Below are positions 47,210 to 58,121 of a DNA stretch of 64,000 nt, one piece after another (the stretch's first letter is position 1; the number at the start of each line of letters is the position of its first letter). A program made the position numbers and the translations under genes. The notes beneath the pieces are model-generated. The model worked only from the letters and a program-made list of their open reading frames with translations. It was not told the origin of the DNA and searched no databases. Source of the stretch: Ulvibacter antarcticus (GTDB lineage Bacteria > Bacteroidota > Bacteroidia > Flavobacteriales > Flavobacteriaceae); NCBI RefSeq assembly GCF_003688405.1, contig NZ_REFC01000015.1, positions 1-64,000 of the forward strand, written 5' to 3'.

Positions 47210-48142
47210 TTAACTTTTAGGTAGAAAGACTTCCGCCATCATACAACGTGCACTTCCTCCGCCACAGGTTTCTATGGTTTCCAGATCACTACTTAAGATT
47301 TCACAATGCTTCTCTATCGCTTTAATTTGATCATTATTTAAACTTTTATGAGCTGCTAGACTCATTACCATGTATTTGTTTTCACTCCCTTTTACTTGAA
47401 GCATATTTCCAGCAAATTGATGCATCTGTGCTTCGGAAATCTTTATTATTTCTTTTCCTGAATTTTTTAAATGACTAATAACATTCTTCTTTTCTTGTTT
47501 ATCATCTATGGTATCGAGACAGATTACGGCAAAATTTTCCGCTAAGGCCATCATCACATTGGTATGATAAATTGGAAGACGTTTTCCTTCTACTGTTTGA
47601 TTAGCAGTAAAAATCACAGGCATACAATCGAAATCCTCACAGAATTCGATTACAAGATCTTCATCGGCGCGAGCAGATAATGCACAATAGGCTATATTAT
47701 TTACTCTATCTAACAATAAACTACCAGTACCTTCCAAAAAATACCCTTCATCCTCGGCAGAAGAATAATCCATATAACCTTCAATATAAAAGCCTTCACT
47801 TTCCAGACGATCAATAACCTCTTCTCTGCGCTCTCTACGTCTATTTTCGGCAAACATAGGATATAGTCCAACTGTACCATTAGCATGAAAACTCACCCAA
47901 TTATTCGGGAAAATTGAGTCCGGTGTATCCATCTTTAGGTCATCATGTTCCACAATTACGTTAACACCAACGGCTCTCAATTTCTTCACAAAGGCATCAA
48001 ATTCTGCCTGAGCTTTAGTGTTTATTTCAGAATTCTTAATCGCAAGGTCTTCCTGAAAATAATTGTTAACTGCCGTTTCCTCATTCATCCTGAATGCTAC
48101 CGGGCGAATCATTAAAATTGTATTGGTAATTTGTTCTGCCAA
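47210..48142 (-). CDS. ctlX: Citrulline utilization hydrolase CtlX
   Basis: Guanidine-group-modifying superfamily enzyme that hydrolyses citrulline (ureido group). 310 residues. Motifs: FPNNWVSFH near 80, GTGSLLLDR, LPIYHTNVMMA with the catalytic His, and the nucleophile C300 in GGGSARCMMAE. The start is a TTG at 48142: the encoded MAEQITNTILMIRP matches the family beginning, while the next ATG (48112) would remove it. This is convergent with the SDR gene. A second enzyme of this superfamily lies at 49.6 kb. Confidence 0.9.
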   Translation of the reverse strand: MAEQITNTILMIRPVAFRMNEETAVNNYFQEDLAIKNSEINTKAQAEFDAFVKKLRAVGVNVIVEHDDLKMDTPDSIFPNNWVSFHANGTVGLYPMFAENRRRERREEVIDRLESEGFYIEGYMDYSSAEDEGYFLEGTGSLLLDRVNNIAYCALSARADEDLVIEFCEDFDCMPVIFTANQTVEGKRLPIYHTNVMMALAENFAVICLDTIDDKQEKKNVISHLKNSGKEIIKISEAQMHQFAGNMLQVKGSENKYMVMSLAAHKSLNNDQIKAIEKHCEILSSDLETIETCGGGSARCMMAEVFLPKS

Positions 48143-48259
48143 AGTTGAAATTTTTAGACTACAAATTTACGTGTTTTTCTGCTTGAAAATCACGCAGGAA
48201 ACTACTAACTTCGTTACCCCTGTACTTTTTTTAATTCTCATCTGTAAAACACCTGATAT

Positions 48260-48781
48260 ATGGATAAAATTATCTGCTTTCTACTAATCATTATAACACT
48301 TTCTGCATGCAATGAACGTGAAGAGATTAGTTCTATAAATCCCTTAAATTGGGAGAAACGAACCGCAAACCATATTGTAAAAGATATAATTAAAGATTCA
48401 CTTGAGATTGGTGAAACTTATCTATCAATTTATTCTCAAATTTACAGCCACTCGGAACATCGCACGCATAACTTAACAGCAATGGTAAGCTTAAGAAATA
48501 CAAGTGATTCAGACACTATTTATATCACTAAGGCAAAATATTACGACACCAAGGGTAAATTGTTACGTAATTACTTCGACAAGCCCATTTACCTTTCACC
48601 TTTGGAAACTGTGGAAATAATCATTGACGAATTCGATCTGGAAGGCGGAACAGGTGCTAACTTTATATTCGACTGGAAAATTCCAGATAATTGCCCCGAA
48701 CCTTTGTTTGAAGCAGTGATGAACTCGACTTTAAGTCAGCAAGGTCTCTCTTTCACTACTATTGGGAGAAGGGTGAAATAA
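48260..48781 (+). CDS. DUF3124 lipoprotein
   Basis: 173 residues. Lipobox ITLSAC (C17). DUF3124 signature blocks: YLSIYSQIYSHSEHRTHNLT, TIYITKAKYYDTKGKLLRNY, 'GGTGANFIFDW' and EAVMNSTLSQQGLSF. Function unknown; envelope-associated. It begins 117 bases from the divergent ctlX start and ends five bases from the convergent barrel gene. Confidence 0.85.
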   Translation: MDKIICFLLIIITLSACNEREEISSINPLNWEKRTANHIVKDIIKDSLEIGETYLSIYSQIYSHSEHRTHNLTAMVSLRNTSDSDTIYITKAKYYDTKGKLLRNYFDKPIYLSPLETVEIIIDEFDLEGGTGANFIFDWKIPDNCPEPLFEAVMNSTLSQQGLSFTTIGRRVK

Positions 48782-48786
48782 GTTTT

Positions 48787-49596
48787 CTATTTTTTTCTGA
48801 AGTCGTAAACTAATCCAAGTCCATAACCCGGACCTTGAAACACATTTCGTCCACTCAACACATACGAAAGGCTTATAAAACCTCCGAAGTTTTTGCCGAG
48901 TGATCTATAAACAGTGCTCCCAATTTTATGAAAATCGGATCCAAATTCTTTGAAGTTTTGAGGTGATGGAGTTCCGCGGTAATCGATTCCACCAAAGGAA
49001 TGTTGATAATCGTAATACATATCGTAATACCATTTTCCGGCTGCTTTCCCGGCTTTAAATGTTATGGGAAGGCTGCTAGGTGTTTCTTCAAATTTGTATG
49101 AATAACCACTTTGTAAAGTTGTAAACCATCCGCTATGCCATTGGTAGTGAACCATTGCCCTACTTTCAATAACAGTCGCTTGTTGCCCAATGTCGTTAAG
49201 CCCTCCTAACTCGTAGTCGCTCAAAGGCGTTGAAAAACCACCCGCCAAACTAAGTTGCAGATTCCCTTTTCCTATTTCCTTCTGAAAAACACGGTATTTT
49301 AAGAATAATAGCATGTCCTGTAGCCCTGAATTCTTATTGCTTGAGAGAAACGGAATTGAAAGTGAGACATCAAAATCTTCAGTGATACCATGGGCACCGT
49401 AGAGATTTACATAATAAAGGCTTCGGCTTATATCGGACTTTTCTTCACCAATGAAGTAGTTCTTGTTGTCTTCAAACCCTAATCCGAAAACTGCTGTTGT
49501 ATTTCCTTTGCCACGATAAAAACCATCGATTTTTCCTTGTGAGAAGGTTTCAGAAAAAGAAAAGAAGGCACACATTGCCAAAAATAGATGTTTCAT
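48787..49596 (-). CDS. Putative outer-membrane beta-barrel protein
   Basis: 269 residues. Signal peptide (MCAFFSFSETFSQ). Alternating strand pattern with aromatic girdles ('GFYRGKGNTTAVFGLGF', DVSLSIPFLSS, 'LQLSLAGGFSTPLSDYEL') and an ending GLGLVYDFRKK. It looks like the 'transporter' (MetA-pathway of phenol degradation-like) barrels but family assignment is weak. Confidence 0.68.
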   Translation of the reverse strand: MKHLFLAMCAFFSFSETFSQGKIDGFYRGKGNTTAVFGLGFEDNKNYFIGEEKSDISRSLYYVNLYGAHGITEDFDVSLSIPFLSSNKNSGLQDMLLFLKYRVFQKEIGKGNLQLSLAGGFSTPLSDYELGGLNDIGQQATVIESRAMVHYQWHSGWFTTLQSGYSYKFEETPSSLPITFKAGKAAGKWYYDMYYDYQHSFGGIDYRGTPSPQNFKEFGSDFHKIGSTVYRSLGKNFGGFISLSYVLSGRNVFQGPGYGLGLVYDFRKK

Positions 49597-49642
49597 GATG
49601 GTTGATTTTACAATAAGACGAAAACCAACTCTATAAATTACA

Positions 49643-50557
49643 TCATTCTCGAATTAATGGCATCGTTGTGCAACGCAGCAAACCTTCTTGTTTTGATATC
49701 TCTGCATAAGGTACCTCTTCAACCGTAAAACCTTCAGAACGAAGCCAGGTGTTTAATCGGGTAAAGTTTTTTTCTGAAATAACCACTTCAGGAGAAATCG
49801 AGAAAATATTCGAATTCATGTGATACATTTCCTCTTTAGTGATATGAAAGCAGTTTTCTTTTCCGAAGAAATTAACCAACCATTCATACTCTTCATCAAT
49901 TAAAAAACCATCCTTATGAATAATCGCTTTTCCTTTTCCCAATGGTTGAAAACAGCAATCTAAATGAAGCGCATTATCTTGTGCAATTGTATTCGACTTC
50001 CGAAGACTAAACGATTTAACCTTCTTATTTGGAAATAATTTCTGAAGGTGTTTCACTGCATTCATGTTGGTTCTGGCAGTTATAAATGAAGGATAGTCAT
50101 TACCGTAATAGGTGCCAACGAAAATATAATCACCCCAGGGCATTACATCTCCTCCTTCAATATGCGCTTCTTCAGGGAATTCGATAATTTTTGAAGGATC
50201 GATCTGTTCCATCACGTTATGCAAGGCATCAATTTCTTTAGAACGGTCTTCGAGAATGTTCGCCTTTATAAACTTGTCGTCTATCACAAAAGCGATGTCT
50301 CTAGCGAAGATCTGGTTGTAATCTTCAATAACATCTGGACGATAAACGGTCACATTGTATTTTTCAAACACAGCTGCCACAGCGTCCATTTCACGGGTCA
50401 TATCAATGTCATTCGGATACGTTCCTGCCTTAATATGCTCTGCCGATTTAGGGTCATAAGCGTTTTCAAGTGCTGGTACAGGGCCATTACTATCGGCTCT
50501 GCCAAGAACAACAGCTCTTAATCTTGAAACTTCGTCTGTGATATTTAATTCTATCAT
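49643..50557 (-). CDS. Arginine deiminase/DDAH-related hydrolase
   Basis: 304 residues from ATG 50557 (MIELNITDEVSRLRAVVLG); the in-frame extension upstream overlaps a terminator and is rejected. Guanidine-modifying superfamily: ARDIAFVID, EAHIEGGDVMPWGDYIFVG (the E/D pair and His region), 'DCCFQPLGKGKAIIH', and nucleophile C296 in EGLLRCTTMPLIR. The C-terminal 'LLRC(T)TMPL' resembles amidinotransferases and DDAH. Likely acts on arginine or a derivative. The neighbouring ctlX, argS and carA point to arginine/citrulline metabolism. Confidence 0.85.
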   Translation of the reverse strand: MIELNITDEVSRLRAVVLGRADSNGPVPALENAYDPKSAEHIKAGTYPNDIDMTREMDAVAAVFEKYNVTVYRPDVIEDYNQIFARDIAFVIDDKFIKANILEDRSKEIDALHNVMEQIDPSKIIEFPEEAHIEGGDVMPWGDYIFVGTYYGNDYPSFITARTNMNAVKHLQKLFPNKKVKSFSLRKSNTIAQDNALHLDCCFQPLGKGKAIIHKDGFLIDEEYEWLVNFFGKENCFHITKEEMYHMNSNIFSISPEVVISEKNFTRLNTWLRSEGFTVEEVPYAEISKQEGLLRCTTMPLIRE

Positions 50558-50570
50558 AGTTGTAAATATA

Positions 50571-50602
50571 AAAAAAACCATCCTACAAATGTGGATGGTT
50601 TT
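50571..50602 (-). terminator. Terminator of gltA
   Basis: AAAACCATCC, loop TACAAATGT, GGATGGTTTT; on the minus strand it is followed by T-rich sequence. It lies between gltA and the DDAH-like gene. Confidence 0.82.
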
Positions 50603-50621
50603 AAGACAATAACTTAATATG

Positions 50622-51908
50622 TTATCTGTTCTTTATATCTTTAAAAGAGCGTAAAGTCTCACCAGTATAAATCTGTCTTGGTCGGCCTATTGGCTCTTTG
50701 TTTAAACGCATTTCTTTCCATTGAGCGATCCATCCTGGTAATCGACCTAATGCGAACATAGCTGTAAACATTTCCACAGGAATCCCCATAGATCTGTAAA
50801 TAATACCAGAGTAGAAATCTACATTTGGATATAGCTTTCGATCCACAAAATACGGATCTTCCAAGGCTTCTTTTTCGAGTCCTTTAGCAATGTCCAACAC
50901 CGGATCATCAATTCCAAGTTCTTCTAGTATATTATCTGCGGCTTTTTTTATGATTTTTGCACGAGGATCGAAGTTTTTATATACTCTGTGTCCAAAGCCC
51001 ATTAAGCGGAATGGATCATTTTTATCTTTGGCTTTTGCCATGTACTTCTTAGTATCTCCTCCGTCTTCCTTAATAGCTTCCAGCATTTCTATTACTGCCT
51101 GATTCGCACCTCCGTGCAATGGGCCCCATAACGCCGCAATTCCTGCAGAGATAGAGACAAATAATCCAGCATGCGAAGAACCAACGATTCGTACCGTAGA
51201 GGTAGAACAGTTTTGTTCATGATCCGCGTGAAGAATCAATAATTTATCAAGTGCATCGACTACTTTCTGATTGGATTCGTATTCGCGACTTGGCTTTTTA
51301 AACATCATTTTAAGGAAATTCTCCACATATCCTAGAGAATCATCACCATAATCCAATGGCAAACCAACACGTTTTCTATACGCCCAAGCTGTTAACACAG
51401 GAAACTTAGCCATAATGCGAACAATTGCATTGTACATCTCTTCCTCACTGTCTACATTAACCGAAGATGGATTAAATGCCACAAGTGCTGAAGTAAGCGA
51501 GGATAAAACGCCCATAGGGTGAGCCGATTTCGGAAAACCATCTATGATTTTTTTCACATCCTCATCTACATGAGATTGCGCCTTAATATCGGCATGAAAC
51601 TTTGCAAGTTCTTCTGCTGTTGGCAATTCCCCGAATATTAGTAAATAAGCTACTTCAAGAAAATCTGCTTTCTCTGCTAATTCTTCAATAGAGTATCCTC
51701 TATATCTAAGCACTCCTTTTTCTCCATCCAGGAAAGTAATAGCACTTTCACAAGATCCAGTATTTTTGTAACCAGGATCGATTGTGATGACACCATTTGT
51801 AACCGATCGCAAAGATTTGATATCTATAGCTAATTCATTTTCGGTACCTTCAATTAAAGGAAGCTCGTATTTTTTACCATTGACTTCGAGGGATGCTGTT
51901 TTTGACAT
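50622..51908 (-). CDS. gltA: Citrate synthase
   Basis: Condenses acetyl-CoA and oxaloacetate; TCA cycle entry. 428 residues, type II (hexameric) length. N-terminal region GKKYELPLIEGTENELAIDI, then catalytic blocks LHADHEQNCSTSTVRIVGSS, GPLHGGANQAVIEML (His), GFGHRVYKNFDPRAKI (His) and PNVDFYSGI with the catalytic Asp. The C-term RPRQIYTG is typical. Monocistronic with its own terminator. Confidence 0.97.
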   Translation of the reverse strand: MSKTASLEVNGKKYELPLIEGTENELAIDIKSLRSVTNGVITIDPGYKNTGSCESAITFLDGEKGVLRYRGYSIEELAEKADFLEVAYLLIFGELPTAEELAKFHADIKAQSHVDEDVKKIIDGFPKSAHPMGVLSSLTSALVAFNPSSVNVDSEEEMYNAIVRIMAKFPVLTAWAYRKRVGLPLDYGDDSLGYVENFLKMMFKKPSREYESNQKVVDALDKLLILHADHEQNCSTSTVRIVGSSHAGLFVSISAGIAALWGPLHGGANQAVIEMLEAIKEDGGDTKKYMAKAKDKNDPFRLMGFGHRVYKNFDPRAKIIKKAADNILEELGIDDPVLDIAKGLEKEALEDPYFVDRKLYPNVDFYSGIIYRSMGIPVEMFTAMFALGRLPGWIAQWKEMRLNKEPIGRPRQIYTGETLRSFKDIKNR

Positions 51909-52087
51909 AAAAAGGAATTAATTTTAAAAATTTTCAGAAACGCTAAGGTACGAATTATTGATCTATTCTCTTAATAATCTAAGCATCCGTTAGGTTAAAT
52001 AAAGGATAAATTTTAAATTATTTTCAATCAAAAACGAACATTATACTAAATCGATAATAGAAATGTAGACCCAGTAAATAAATTGGC

Positions 52088-53525
<1,438 letters not shown>

Positions 53526-53527
53526 TT

Positions 53528-54649
53528 TTAAACAGTCTGCATTTTATGTTTTTTTATATTTGTCAGGAAATCATCAAATAAATAAGAAGCATCGTGCGGT
53601 CCTGGGCTCGCTTCTGGATGGTATTGCACCGAGAACACTGGTTTATTTTTCATACGAATACCAGCCACGGTATGATCATTTAAATGAACATGTGTGATCT
53701 CTATATCCTTATTAGCTTCCGTTTCTTCTCTATTTATCGCAAATCCGTGATTTTGAGATGTGATCTCGCCTTTTCCGGTAAGTAAATTTTTGATAGGATG
53801 ATTTATTCCTCTATGCCCGTGATGCATTTTATAAGTTGAAATACCATTGGCCAAGGCAATAACTTGATGCCCCAGGCAGATTCCAAACAATGGTGTTCCA
53901 TTATCAATAATCTGTTTTGCAGTTGCAATAGCAGCTTCTAATGGTTCCGGATCACCAGGTCCGTTTGATAAAAAGTATCCATCAGGGTTAAAGGCTTCCA
54001 TTTCAGCAAATGTAGCATCGTATGGAAACACTTTAATATAGCAGTCTCTTTCAGATAGATTTCGAAGTATGTTTTTCTTGATACCAATATCCAAAGCAGA
54101 AATCTTATAGGTAGCATTTTCATTTCCGAAGAAATAAGGCTCTTTAGTAGATACTTTACTCGCCAGTTCGAGGCCTTTCATATCAGGCACGTCAGCAAGT
54201 TTCTTTTTAAGTGCGTCAAGATTATCAATCTCTGTCGTAATAACGGCATTCATAGCACCGTTATCTCTAATGTAGTTCACCAAAGCTCTGGTATCAACTT
54301 CACTAATGGCCAAAAGATTATTCTTAGCTAAAAAGTTTTCCAGTGTATCGTCTGCAGCCGGTCTTGATTGATGATAACTAAAGTTGCGACAAATAAGCCC
54401 TGCGATTTTAATGCTATTGGATTCGATCTCTTCGGAAGAGGTCCCGTAATTTCCAATATGGGCATTAGTAGCTACCATTAGTTGACCGAAATAGGATGGA
54501 TCTGTGAATATTTCCTGATAACCGGTCATACCAGTGTTAAAACATACTTCTCCGAAGGACGAACCTTCTTTCCCTCCTACGGCTTTTCCATGGAAAATAG
54601 TCCCATCAGCCAATAATATTAGTGCTTTCTTTCTAGTTTGATATTTCAT
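53528..54649 (-). CDS. carA: Carbamoyl-phosphate synthase small (glutaminase) subunit
   Basis: Supplies ammonia from glutamine to CarB for carbamoyl phosphate, used in arginine and pyrimidine synthesis. 373 residues. N-terminal domain with ALILLADGTIFHGKA, GEVCFNTGMTGYQEI; C-terminal class I glutamine amidotransferase with SNGPGDP, FGICLGHQV (catalytic Cys), MHHGHRGINHPI, 'TSQNHGFAI' and VQYHPEASPGPHD (catalytic His-x-Glu). carB is not in the window. Promoter-like TATTTTTG 18 bases upstream. Confidence 0.96.
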   Translation of the reverse strand: MKYQTRKKALILLADGTIFHGKAVGGKEGSSFGEVCFNTGMTGYQEIFTDPSYFGQLMVATNAHIGNYGTSSEEIESNSIKIAGLICRNFSYHQSRPAADDTLENFLAKNNLLAISEVDTRALVNYIRDNGAMNAVITTEIDNLDALKKKLADVPDMKGLELASKVSTKEPYFFGNENATYKISALDIGIKKNILRNLSERDCYIKVFPYDATFAEMEAFNPDGYFLSNGPGDPEPLEAAIATAKQIIDNGTPLFGICLGHQVIALANGISTYKMHHGHRGINHPIKNLLTGKGEITSQNHGFAINREETEANKDIEITHVHLNDHTVAGIRMKNKPVFSVQYHPEASPGPHDASYLFDDFLTNIKKHKMQTV

Positions 54650-54666
54650 TTCTTGAAGATGTTGTG

Positions 54667-54697
54667 CAAAAATACTTTAAAAGATGCTCTTTTTAAA
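54667..54697 (-). promoter_or_regulatory. Putative carA promoter
   Basis: Minus strand TTTA (54697-54694), 19-base spacer, TATTTTTG (54674-54667), 18 bases before the ATG. Confidence 0.5.
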
Positions 54698-54763
54698 ATT
54701 TACAAATTATTAATTCTTAACAATATAAATTTTATACACTTTATGGTGTGATAATAAGAAAGT

Positions 54764-54801
54764 GTATAAAAAAAGGGATAAACAGTAATTGTTTATCCCT
54801 T
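54764..54801 (-). terminator. Terminator at the end of the ribosomal cluster (rplQ)
   Basis: AAGGGATAAACA, loop GTAAT, TGTTTATCCCTT: perfect 12-bp stem; on the minus strand it is followed by TTTTTTTATA. Confidence 0.88.
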
Positions 54802-54825
54802 GTTATTTTATAAATGATGTAACAT

Positions 54826-55305
54826 TTATTCTTCTTCCTTAGTTGCTTTAGTTTCAGCAGCAGGAGCAGCAGCCGGTTTAGCAGTACTTCCACGACGACT
54901 TCTACGTGTCGTTTTCTTCTTAGTGCCTTTACCAGCGTTGTAAATTTCGTTAAAATCAACTAATTCGATCATCGCCATATCTGCATTATCTCCAAGACGA
55001 TTTCCTAATTTGATGATACGAGTATAACCACCTGGACGGTCACCCACCTTAGTAGCTACATCTCTGAACAATTCTGCAACAGCCTCTTTCTGACGCAATC
55101 TAGCATATACAATACGACGGTTGTGTGTTGTATCTGTTTTAGATTTAGTAATCATTGGCTCCACAAACTGCTTTAACGCTTTTGCTTTTGCAACTGTAGT
55201 ATTAATTCTTTTATGCTCAATTAGGGAACAAGCCATATTTGCCAACATTGACTTTCTATGGGCTGTTTTTCTTCCTAAGTGATTTACTTTTTTTCCGTGT
55301 CTCAT
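54826..55305 (-). CDS. rplQ: 50S ribosomal protein L17
   Basis: 159 residues. The L17 core is residues 1-115 ([60 protein letters not shown]). The C-terminal 40 residues are a Lys/Arg then Ala/Glu-rich extension, as is usual in Bacteroidota. Last gene of the alpha cluster, 146 bases after rpoA with a palindrome between. Confidence 0.96.
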   Translation of the reverse strand: MRHGKKVNHLGRKTAHRKSMLANMACSLIEHKRINTTVAKAKALKQFVEPMITKSKTDTTHNRRIVYARLRQKEAVAELFRDVATKVGDRPGGYTRIIKLGNRLGDNADMAMIELVDFNEIYNAGKGTKKKTTRRSRRGSTAKPAAAPAAETKATKEEE

Positions 55306-55392
55306 GACATTTGTTTTTAATCATCATCTTGCTTCCATATCAGCAAAGGCTGAGAGCAAAATATGAATCATTTATAATTAGACTTAAGAAAT

Positions 55393-55435
55393 AAGATTTG
55401 AGATGTTAGACAGAATATCTAAAGTCTCAAATCTT
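55393..55435. repeat. Long imperfect palindrome between rpoA and rplQ
   Basis: AAGATTTGAGA (55393-55403) pairs with TCTCAAATCTT (55425-55435), and inside TTAGA (55406-55410) with TCTAA (55418-55422); the loop is CAGAATA. It could form a stem of about 16 pairs with one internal mismatch. Neighbouring AAATCT units look like decayed repeats. Confidence 0.75.
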
Positions 55436-55451
55436 AAATCTCGTATCTTTT

Positions 55452-56444
55452 TTAGTCTTTATCTAATTTGTATTTTGACAGATCCATTCCGAAGTTAAGA
55501 CCTTTCACATTCACTAGTTCTTCCAATTCAGTAAGTGATTTTTTTCCGAAGTTTCTGAACTTCATCAAATCATTCTTATTGAAAGAAACAAGATCTCCTA
55601 ATGTATCAACTTCTGCAGCTTTCAAACAGTTTAGTGCACGAACTGAAAGATCCATGTCTACTAATTTTGTTTTAAGCAACTGTCGCATATGCAATGATTC
55701 CTCGTCGTATGTTTCAGTTTGAGCAATTTCATCAGCCTCAAGGGTGATACGCTCATCACTAAATAACATAAAGTGGTGAATTAAAGTTTTTGCAGCTTCA
55801 GTTAAAGCATCTTTTGGATTGATAGAACCATCAGTGATGATCTCAAAAACCAATTTTTCATAATCTGTTTTCTGCTCTACACGGAAATTTTCAATGCTAT
55901 ACTTAACATTTTTTATTGGTGTGTAAATAGAATCCGTGAAAATGGTTCCTAAAGGTGCGTTAGCTTTTTTATTCTCTTCAGCGGGAACATAACCTCTACC
56001 TTTTTCGATAGTAATTTCGAAGTTCAGGTTCACTTTAGCATCCATATTGCAAATCACAAGTTCCGGGTTTAGCACCTGAAAACCTGAGATAAACTTTTGG
56101 AAATCTCCAGCGGTTAATTGATCTCCACCGTTAAGTGAAATTGTAACTGTTTCGTTATCGATCTCATCGATTTGCCTCTTAAAACGAACTTGTTTAAGAT
56201 TTAAAATGATTTCGGTTACATCTTCTACTACACCTGCAATTGTTGAAAACTCATGGTCAACACCTTCGATGCGTACCGAAGTAATTGCAAATCCTTCTAG
56301 AGAAGAAAGTAATACTCGTCTTAATGCGTTACCAACTGTTAATCCGTAACCAGGTTCCAAAGGGCGAAATTCAAATTTCCCTTCGAAATCGGTTGAATTA
56401 ATCATGATAACTTTGTCAGGCTTCTGAAAACTAAATACTGCCAT
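55452..56444 (-). CDS. rpoA: RNA polymerase alpha subunit
   Basis: 330 residues. N-terminal dimerisation domain (about 1-230) with '[28 protein letters not shown]', shortened to its [16 protein letters not shown] core, and [10 protein letters not shown]. Linker, then C-terminal domain (about 250-325) with [20 protein letters not shown] and '[10 protein letters not shown]', which contacts activators and DNA. It assembles beta and beta'. 21 bases after rpsD. Confidence 0.98.
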   Translation of the reverse strand: MAVFSFQKPDKVIMINSTDFEGKFEFRPLEPGYGLTVGNALRRVLLSSLEGFAITSVRIEGVDHEFSTIAGVVEDVTEIILNLKQVRFKRQIDEIDNETVTISLNGGDQLTAGDFQKFISGFQVLNPELVICNMDAKVNLNFEITIEKGRGYVPAEENKKANAPLGTIFTDSIYTPIKNVKYSIENFRVEQKTDYEKLVFEIITDGSINPKDALTEAAKTLIHHFMLFSDERITLEADEIAQTETYDEESLHMRQLLKTKLVDMDLSVRALNCLKAAEVDTLGDLVSFNKNDLMKFRNFGKKSLTELEELVNVKGLNFGMDLSKYKLDKD

Positions 56445-56465
56445 AGTGTGACTCGTGTGTTTTTA

Positions 56466-57071
56466 TTATTTAGAATATAATTCGACGATGAACTGCTCGT
56501 TAATGTTTTCAGGAATCTGAAGACGTTGTGGAATAGAAACATAAGTTCCTTCCATTTTTTCGCCATTCCAGGTAATCCATTCGTACACAGAACTTGCATT
56601 ACTCAACGAACTTTGTACAGCTTCAAGAGATTTTGACTTCTCTCTAACTGCTACTACATCACCAGCTTGAAGTTGGTAAGATGGTACGTTCACTTTTTCA
56701 CCATTTACGGTGATGTGACGGTGTGAAACCAATTGTCTTGCTCCAGATCTACTTGGAGAGATACCCATACGGTATACTACGTTGTCAAGACGTGACTCAC
56801 ATAATTGCAATAACACCTGACCTGTAATTCCAGGAGCTGCTGTTGCTTTCTTAAACATATTTCTAAATTGACGCTCTAAAATACCATAGGTATATTTCGC
56901 CTTTTGCTTTTCCGCTAATTGGATAGCATATTCAGATTTTTTTCCACGACGACGGTTGTTACCGTGTTGTCCCGGAGGGTAATTTCTTTTTTCGAAGGAC
57001 TTATCTTCTCCGAAGATAGCTTCGCCAAACTTACGAGCTATTTTAGTTTTTGGACCAGTATATCTTGCCAT
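56466..57071 (-). CDS. rpsD: 30S ribosomal protein S4
   Basis: 201 residues, normal length. [17 protein letters not shown] start, [19 protein letters not shown], '[14 protein letters not shown]' type S4 RNA-binding domain at about 90-155 ([19 protein letters not shown]). An early 16S binder and, in other bacteria, an autoregulator of this operon. A 131-base gap with a hairpin separates it from rpsK. Confidence 0.98.
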   Translation of the reverse strand: MARYTGPKTKIARKFGEAIFGEDKSFEKRNYPPGQHGNNRRRGKKSEYAIQLAEKQKAKYTYGILERQFRNMFKKATAAPGITGQVLLQLCESRLDNVVYRMGISPSRSGARQLVSHRHITVNGEKVNVPSYQLQAGDVVAVREKSKSLEAVQSSLSNASSVYEWITWNGEKMEGTYVSIPQRLQIPENINEQFIVELYSK

Positions 57072-57164
57072 TTCTAATTGATTATGAAGGGAAAATTAAA
57101 TTAAGGTCTTACGTTAATCCTCTAATTCTCTATTCCTTCAGATTGATATTCATTAAATATATAA

Positions 57165-57192
57165 GTGGGGATGTTCACAAGAACGTCCCCAC
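57165..57192 (-). promoter_or_regulatory. Strong hairpin in the rpsK-rpsD gap
   Basis: GTGGGGATGTTC, loop ACAA, GAACGTCCCCAC: 12 pairs with one G-U, 10 bases after the rpsK stop. On the minus strand an A/T-rich TTATATATTTAATG follows. It may be a partial terminator, an RNA-processing site or a leader for rpsD control. Confidence 0.7.
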
Positions 57193-57202
57193 ATTAAGTG
57201 TG

Positions 57203-57613
57203 TTAAACTCTTCTTCTTTTCGGAGGACGACACCCGTTGTGTGCCATTGGAGTTACGTCGATAATCTCGGTAACTTCGATACCCGAATTATGGATTGAAC
57301 GAATCGCAGACTCTCTACCGTTACCTGGTCCTTTTACGTAAACTTTTACTTTACGCAAACCGGCCTCATGAGCAACTTTTGCACAATCCTCGGCAGCCAA
57401 TTGAGCCGCGTAAGGAGTGTTCTTTTTAGATCCTCTGAATCCCATTTTTCCTGCTGAAGACCAAGAGATAACATCTCCGGCTTTATTGGTCAATGAGATA
57501 ATGATATTGTTGAAAGAAGCGGTTACATGAGCAGCCCCTGTTGATTCAACATTAACTTTACGTTTCTTTGTAGTCTTAGCGCCTTTAGCACCTTTTACTG
57601 TAGCCTTTGCCAT
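57203..57613 (-). CDS. rpsK: 30S ribosomal protein S11
   Basis: 136 residues. [21 protein letters not shown], '[20 protein letters not shown]', [14 protein letters not shown] and C-terminal [13 protein letters not shown]-type end ([13 protein letters not shown]). It has an N-terminal extension of 20 basic residues usual in the phylum. Nine bases after rpsM. Confidence 0.98.
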   Translation of the reverse strand: MAKATVKGAKGAKTTKKRKVNVESTGAAHVTASFNNIIISLTNKAGDVISWSSAGKMGFRGSKKNTPYAAQLAAEDCAKVAHEAGLRKVKVYVKGPGNGRESAIRSIHNSGIEVTEIIDVTPMAHNGCRPPKRRRV

Positions 57614-57622
57614 ATCTCTGGA

Positions 57623-57997
57623 TTATTTAGTTGCTTTCTTCTTGTTAGCAACTGTTTTACGCTTTCCTTTTCTTGTTCTTGAGTTATTCTTAGTACGTTG
57701 TCCTCTTAAAGGAAGACCAACTCTATGACGAATACCTCTGTAACATCCAATATCCATTAAACGTTTTATGCTTAATTGGATTTCGCTACGTAATTCTCCT
57801 TCAATTTTGAAAGATCCTACAGCATCACGAATAGCCCCGATTTCATCATCGTTCCATTCGCTTACTTTTTTGTCTTCGTTAACTCCGGCTTTAGCTAAAA
57901 TATCCTGTGCACGGCTTTTACCGATTCCAAAGATATATGTTAACGCGATTACACCCCTTTTTTGTTTAGGAATATCTACACCTGCGATTCTTGCCAT
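57623..57997 (-). CDS. rpsM: 30S ribosomal protein S13
   Basis: 124 residues. [30 protein letters not shown], and '[26 protein letters not shown]' pattern ending with basic KKATK. At the head of the 30S subunit it contacts tRNA. Follows rpmJ by three bases. Confidence 0.98.
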   Translation of the reverse strand: MARIAGVDIPKQKRGVIALTYIFGIGKSRAQDILAKAGVNEDKKVSEWNDDEIGAIRDAVGSFKIEGELRSEIQLSIKRLMDIGCYRGIRHRVGLPLRGQRTKNNSRTRKGKRKTVANKKKATK

Positions 57998-58000
57998 AAT

Positions 58001-58117
58001 TTATCCTTGTCTTTGTTTGAACTTTGGGTTCTTTTTGTTAATAACATATAATCTGCCTTTCCTGCGAACAATCTTGCAGTCGGCACTTCTTTTCTTTACT
58101 GATGCTCTAACTTTCAT
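58001..58117 (-). CDS. rpmJ: 50S ribosomal protein L36
   Basis: A 38-residue gene between rpsM and infA: ATG 58117, stop 58001-58003. Sequence [20 protein letters not shown], then [18 protein letters not shown], is L36. Only the first Cys of the C+ zinc motif (C14) is present; the second Cys and the His-type ligands are lost (KNPKFK), so this is a zinc-free C- form. Confidence 0.95.
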   Translation of the reverse strand: MKVRASVKKRSADCKIVRRKGRLYVINKKNPKFKQRQG

Positions 58118-58121
58118 CGTT

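Noticed and set aside
54741-54959. 72-codon minus-strand frame over the rplQ end
   Set aside because: Overlaps the rplQ tail and the terminator in another frame; composition reflects those.
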